DNA from: Dillenia suffruticosa
Taxonomy: Eukaryota > Streptophyta > Magnoliopsida > Dilleniales > Dilleniaceae
Assembly (NCBI GenBank): GCA_033439265.1
Contig: JAVTVX010000002.1
Span: forward strand, 16,891,674-16,955,673
Reading direction: 5' to 3'
DNA: 64,000 bases
The position numbers were made by a program, and so were the translations under genes. How positions within the stretch are numbered: position 1 is the first letter of the stretch; each line of letters opens with the position of its first letter. This document shows, piece by piece, positions 60,001 through 64,000 of this stretch. Below the pieces are notes generated by a model. It was not told where the DNA came from. It ran no database searches and worked only from the letters and a program-made list of their open reading frames with translations.

Positions 60001-63000
60001 TCCATAAAAGAACCCTTATTCTCATAATAAACAAGAATATAACTTTGCTAGAAAAAATACACAAAAAAAGTGTTTATGAACCATCTCTTTGCGAGAGAAT
60101 AAACCAAACCTTTGATCTACCATTGGAATAAACTCATCATCCCCATGCTTGCAATAAGGGGAAAAACATCAAAAATAGGGATATTTTATATCCCTGCAAA
60201 AGTTAAAGCCCCTCAAATAGCCAACAACTTTCTCCTTGCAAATTTTGAATTTCAAACCATCAGAGGTGCACCGGAAGATCTCACAAGTTGACCAAGATAC
60301 CTTTGAGAGAGAAGAAAAGTGCTCATCTTACAAGCCTAATAATCTTTAAAGTACTGTACACTCTGTTCTTCCAAAAGAACAACTTTTGCTTCTTTAAAAT
60401 ATAAATATCAGGTCACAACAGAAGGCAGTAATGCTTCCCCCGAATAAACAGCAGTTTTATTACATAAAAAATAGTAAGAAAAATATATATAATAAAAATA
60501 ATTGTTCTGGTGCCAATTCTTTTTATTGGGAATGAGGGGAAGAAATGGAAGCAGTTCCTCTTCTCATGGTTGCCCCCCCCCAAAAAAAACACCCATAAAA
60601 TTCACAAGCAACTCAGAAAGCATCCAACAGCGAACAAAAGAAGAGACAAGACAATCTCAGGGCCTTGATAAAGTCAAATCGACAGCGTTGTTCCAAAAGG
60701 GAGTTTGTAAACAAGGAGATAAATGAGCAGTCCAGTTTACTCCACCAAACAAAACCATGTTAAAAAAATCTAAAGGTTCGTCAATAATGATTCACAAACA
60801 ATCCCTGGTGTTTTGCTTCTCAATCAGACATTACGCATTTGATTGCCATGGGCACTACATCGAGAATGAAGCTTCCTTTTCAGTGAATAATTTAATAATC
60901 AAAGTTACAAAAAATTCTCACACCTATTTTAAACTATATTCAAACATCTCCAGCAACAACTTTTAACCATCAACTCTCAAATTAATGGTGGCCATAACAT
61001 ATTGAGGCCAGTTTTCTTAAGGATAAAGGAGCACTAAGGGAGCCCAACAAGCACAAGAAATGAATCTTCATAAAGATACCCCACATCTTTTCAAAAGACA
61101 AGCAGAAGAATACGTCACACCTTTTCAAAAGACAAGCAGAAGAACAACCTACACCTTTTCAAAAGACAAGCAGAAGAACAACCTAAATGTATATATCTCC
61201 TTTCATTAAACACACTCAACTCTACTTTCTATGCGCTTTCTAGCCAATACAAACAAACTAGTGTACAACATCAAATTCTAATACACAGTCCGCAAACTGC
61301 ATTTTGATTGCATTTTGTTTTTTAGCACAAAAATACAACTAGCTTGAATTGATTCTCAATTATGAATCTCCAAATCTGACAAATCCCATCCCCATACTAA
61401 GAGGAGTGGTTAGCATGTGATCAACCAAGTATATTAGGATCCCTGGACAAGGTCAGCTGCACAAAATATTGCTTGTTCATGACTCCCATTGCCCCCCCCC
61501 CAAGCTCTCCCAGGCTTCCTTCCCCACCAGATTAAGAAAAGACTTGATCAGAATTCAAGTCTTGTGTACACAAGCAAGCTACCCATCCTTATTTTTTCCA
61601 GCACATTTCTTATATGTTTATCAATTGCTTGAATGTTCTCTCCATGATGTCATCTTGTCTGCGCATCATTATATCAGTCACAAAGTCGTGCTCAACCATC
61701 ATGCCAGTAACATTCTTCTCACAATCTTCTGTCTGCAAACATTATTGCTTGAGTTCTTATATATCTCAAAATAAAATGACATGCAAGGTGAGGAGGGTTG
61801 TCTTGGAGAATAAGGGCTTCGGGGCCCTTTGAAGGAGATGGATTAGAGGTTGTTTGAGTACAACGTCCTCTTCTATTATTATCAATGGTGAGCCAAAAGT
61901 TGGAACTCGGCCTCTCTAGGTTGAGACAACATGATCTCCTTTCTCCTTTCCTTTTCACTTTAGTAGTGGATCCATTAATAGGATGATTGAAAGGGAGATT
62001 CGAGCCAATATGTTCTCTTGTTTTAGAGTGGGGCATGAAGAGATTTCCACATCTTATCTCCAATTTGCAGAAGATACTATCCTCTTTTTTAAAGAGAACA
62101 TCGAGCCAAAGTATGGTTTCCTACATAATGGATACAATGCCAATTCTTGAGCCAAAGTATCTCACTGGAGTCCTTGAAAATACATTTCTTTTTATTTATA
62201 TAATACTTCTCTTTCTCTTGTGTCCTTTAAGTGGGGGACAGCTCTCGAATCCTTTTCTGGGAGGATCAATAGATTGGGGACTCTCCCTTGTCCATTCCCT
62301 TTCCTCGTCTTCGTCAATTGTCTAGAATTCATTCTGCCCCTTTAAAGATATCTATTCTTTGGAGGCACATTCGATTTCTTGAACTTTCATTTTTTGGGAT
62401 CATAGAGAAACTTTAGAGTATTCCTCCTCATTTTCCCTCTTATAGAGAAATGATCCCTTCCCCAATGTCCGTACCAGGATTTGGAGTCTTGATAATTTGG
62501 GTGGTTTTCCATGTAAAATATTTTTCTATCTTATAAGTCCACCTCAGCACCCTCCTTTTCTTTTAAACAATTTTATCTTGGTAAACTAGAATTCCTTTTA
62601 AGGTTAAGGCTTTTATTTGGTCTATGGTATTCAACAAGATCAATAACATGATCAGCTTCAAAAGAGGAGACTTTTTGAAGCTGTCTTTGCGGATGTTTGT
62701 CATGTGCTTCAACGACTCAAAAATCAGATTTCACATGTTTTAGTATTGCTCTCCTGCATGGGAGTTGTGAAACCGCCTTTTTACTATATGTAACATTAGT
62801 GAACTATTCCAAAAACATCTAGAAATGTCCACTGCATTTTCCTAATGAGGTCAACCATGACTCTTGTCACAAGCATGCAAAATGACTTTTTTCAGATGAC
62901 ATATTAGGCACCCTTGGGCAAATAACTGTTGTGCTCAATAGTAATGTGGCATTCATTATTAATATTTAACCCAAAAAAAAAACAAAGAAACACCCATCTA

Positions 63001-63773
63001 TCCAAGAATTACACCGGATCACTAACTCAAGATAGAGTATGTGAGTATGTCTAAGGTCAAGACTCTGACCAATTCACAGGACCAGCAACAAAGCAGCAAC
63101 TTGTTTGACCCGTTGCAGGAATATAAAGTGCAGCAAAAGCTAGTTGGACTATGATTCAAAGATAAGTAGACACCTACTATCATGGGCAAAACTAAAATGG
63201 AAATATAACCATGAACTCCACACTGTCTGTCTTTTCACCCCTTCAACCATCCTAAGGTGGAAAAAAAAGAAGGCATCCACTAACATACGACATATATGGG
63301 CTCTTTCCAATGCCAGCCGTACACCATAAGCATAAGAAGAATGCATATATTACTGCAACTTAAGGAAACTTCATTTCAATGGAATATCTCCTGGGATGAG
63401 GCAAATCCACAACTAGGTCCCATGCCTACACCAAGATTTATTCTCAAGTCCATGTCATGTGACATAATGCATAACCATGGGTTGATGAATAGGTCTGCCT
63501 GATATTTTGAATTTCAGCCCACTGGTGAACTTCAAGCAAGGTCAAAAAAATCATACATAAAATTGAAACCAAATTGATTAGAAGAATAGCATCTGCATGA
63601 ATTTGTTGACATCAACATAAATCAATATAAACTAAAAGAGTAAAGTAAAAATTTACAAACTCTTATTCTCCACGTAAAGAGAAAGCTCTTACTATTGGGT
63701 GTGCTAGCAGTTCACCGAAGTTGTAAATGTTGTCCCCCAACAATGCAGAAAGAGATAAGTCAAATGCCAAGTC
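54057..63773 (-). CDS. RPN9: RPN9 (PSMD13), 26S proteasome lid subunit, 3' half
   Basis: Four exons on the minus strand: 63693-63773, 55738-55934, 55551-55650 and 54057-54242. They code the last 187 residues of a protein that is 386 long in Arabidopsis; the 5' half lies right of the window. Key stretches are LAFDLSLSALLGDNIYNFGE, VEWLYYILQAFNSGDLVRYQ, FSRPSEDRTIPLRIITERTK and LSIEDVEYLLMKSLSVRLIE, ending VEAETPDLVAS. This is the PCI domain, a helical and winged-helix fold by which RPN9 packs in the lid of the 19S regulatory particle that recognises and deubiquitinates substrates. All phases fit (0, 2, 0). The intron between the first two exons here is 7758 bp (55935-63692) and holds an RTE LINE, an L1 fragment and a short tandem repeat. 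The coding part shows no damage. Confidence 0.95.
56900..57310 (+). other. Unidentified transcript-like segment in RPN9 intron
   Basis: A plus-strand frame of 84 residues (57033-57287, DFEGVMSPLMSVVDTYEF and on) ends in a stop. It is followed by CCCTCCCTTTTGTAATCTT and ATGAATAAAG (AATAAA at 57299-57304), resembling the 3' end of a LINE or of a retrocopied transcript. I do not recognise the protein. The segment is antisense to RPN9. Confidence 0.3.
57563..59599 (+). mobile_element. RTE-clade LINE with 14-bp target-site duplication
   Basis: The element body 57577-59585 is flanked by perfect AAGGGCGGCAAAAG repeats at 57563-57576 and 59586-59599. It ends in a TTG-rich tail (TTGTTGTTGCTGTTGT), typical of RTE elements. 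Pieces of the reverse transcriptase ORF can be read in order: ETW and TRTKQECYKN-like near 57750, KCLGEFERVILMDLFNKI near 58240, MVFSDLRKANDRIHRDVLWL near 58570, and WMKLRNAFGIFCDRTIPLYL with KGKFYRTIIRHVLLYGTEC near 59130-59248. Many stops and shifts make it inactive. No endonuclease region was recognised, so it is 5'-truncated. Its first ~70 bases are not LINE sequence but repeat nearby intron DNA. It lies in the long RPN9 intron, antisense to RPN9. Confidence 0.85.
57573..57647 (+). repeat. Patchwork copy of upstream sequence at the LINE 5' end
   Basis: Three stretches repeat, in order, pieces of 57303-57555. AAAGTTCTTTTTTCTGAATA at 57573 matches 57303. ACTTGTAGTCCCAA near 57609 matches the stretch near 57439. 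TTTGTAACAAATT, then AGTTAA, near 57624-57646 matches the stretch near 57535-57553. The intervening bases are missing. Confidence 0.7.
61082..61184. repeat. Three ~34-bp tandem repeats
   Basis: The unit CTTTTCAAAAGACAAGCAGA plus AGAA and a short variable end occurs three times in a row, at about 61082-61115, 61116-61150 and 61151-61184. Differences are limited to a few bases. It lies in the RPN9 intron. Confidence 0.85.
61790..62760 (+). mobile_element. L1-type LINE fragment
   Basis: Translated pieces follow plant L1 ORF2: KGFGALWRRWIRGCLSTT near 61812, then LLSPFLFTLVVDPLIGMIER and YLQFAEDTILFF (FAED where functional copies have FADD). After a short gap, GDSSRILFWED near 62236 and KVKAFIWSMVFNKINNMIS near 62602 come from the zf-RVT part. 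Several stops and shifts are present. The N-terminal endonuclease, the region between the RT and zf-RVT parts, and the RNase H tail are largely missing. It is antisense to RPN9, in its long intron. Confidence 0.8.
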
Positions 63774-64000
63774 CTAAAATGAATGGTAGTAATAAATTAA
63801 TAGCACAAGATTAGATAAACAAAAATGAGGCAATTATAATCATTTGGAAACCAAAGAATTAATAAGGAGTACGAAAAGCATAATCACCAGCAGACATGTA
63901 ATTTTCTTAAACACGCATCTCAAGAATTAGTTACATAGCCCTAATGCTTCTAACTAGGACACACCCTAGCATTTCCTCCAGACACAAAATGTATATTTTA
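63774..64000 (-). other. Upstream RPN9 intron, cut by the window edge
   Basis: Beyond the acceptor TTTTAG at 63774-63779 (minus strand) the sequence is AT-rich and non-coding to the edge. The 5' exons of RPN9 are expected further right. Confidence 0.7.

Noticed and set aside
1-64000. CRISPR arrays, operons, bacterial promoters or a clustered biosynthetic system
   Set aside because: The window is plant nuclear DNA with spliced genes; no such arrays or co-directional related enzymes are present.

Overview
The window is nuclear DNA of a eudicot plant, probably a woody species. The genes are interrupted by long AT-rich introns that hold LINE and SINE insertions, microsatellites are common, and every recognisable protein matches a plant family. 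I cannot name the species.

Layout, left to right: (1) the 3' part of an unrecognised plus-strand gene (324-1862); (2) an intergenic stretch with a 205-bp tRNA-derived SINE between perfect 9-bp target-site duplications (about 3.2 kb); (3) AE7, a MIP18-family cytosolic Fe-S assembly protein (6629-14494, +), whose first intron has all the signals of a U12-type AT-AC intron and whose last-but-one intron carries an RTE-clade LINE; (4) an intronless DYW2-like PPR editing factor (15545-17473, +); (5) phosphomevalonate kinase (21087-30575, +, ten coding exons, one GC-AG intron, an antisense RTE LINE fragment in intron 8); (6) a decayed PPR-DYW pseudogene (31025-32144, -) tail-to-tail with it, directly followed by a tRNA-Ala(CGC) gene (32169-32241, +); (7) a repeat-rich gap with an RNase H relic, an AT-rich repeat and SINEs; (8) XLG3, an extra-large G-protein alpha subunit (37795-45560, +, eight coding exons); (9) a DUF1644 zinc-finger gene (48463-49203, -); (10) more SINEs, one of them a dimer inside a single 20-bp target-site duplication; (11) the 3' half of RPN9, a 26S proteasome lid subunit (54057-63773, -), whose 7.8-kb intron contains a well-delimited RTE LINE and an L1 LINE fragment.

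The genes do not form a pathway; they are ordinary housekeeping and signalling genes: Fe-S delivery, organellar RNA editing, mevalonate-pathway isoprenoid synthesis, G-protein signalling and the proteasome. The order PMK - PPR (At1g31920-like) - XLG3 matches, from memory, the Arabidopsis order At1g31910-At1g31920-At1g31930, so a short block of synteny seems to be preserved, with the middle gene dead here.

I found no convincing new multi-gene system. The best observations are the AT-AC intron in AE7, the dimeric SINE, the RTE LINE with a patchwork 5' end, and the eroding PPR gene in a conserved block. Exon borders were read by eye from splice signals, reading phase and remembered homologues, not from transcripts.
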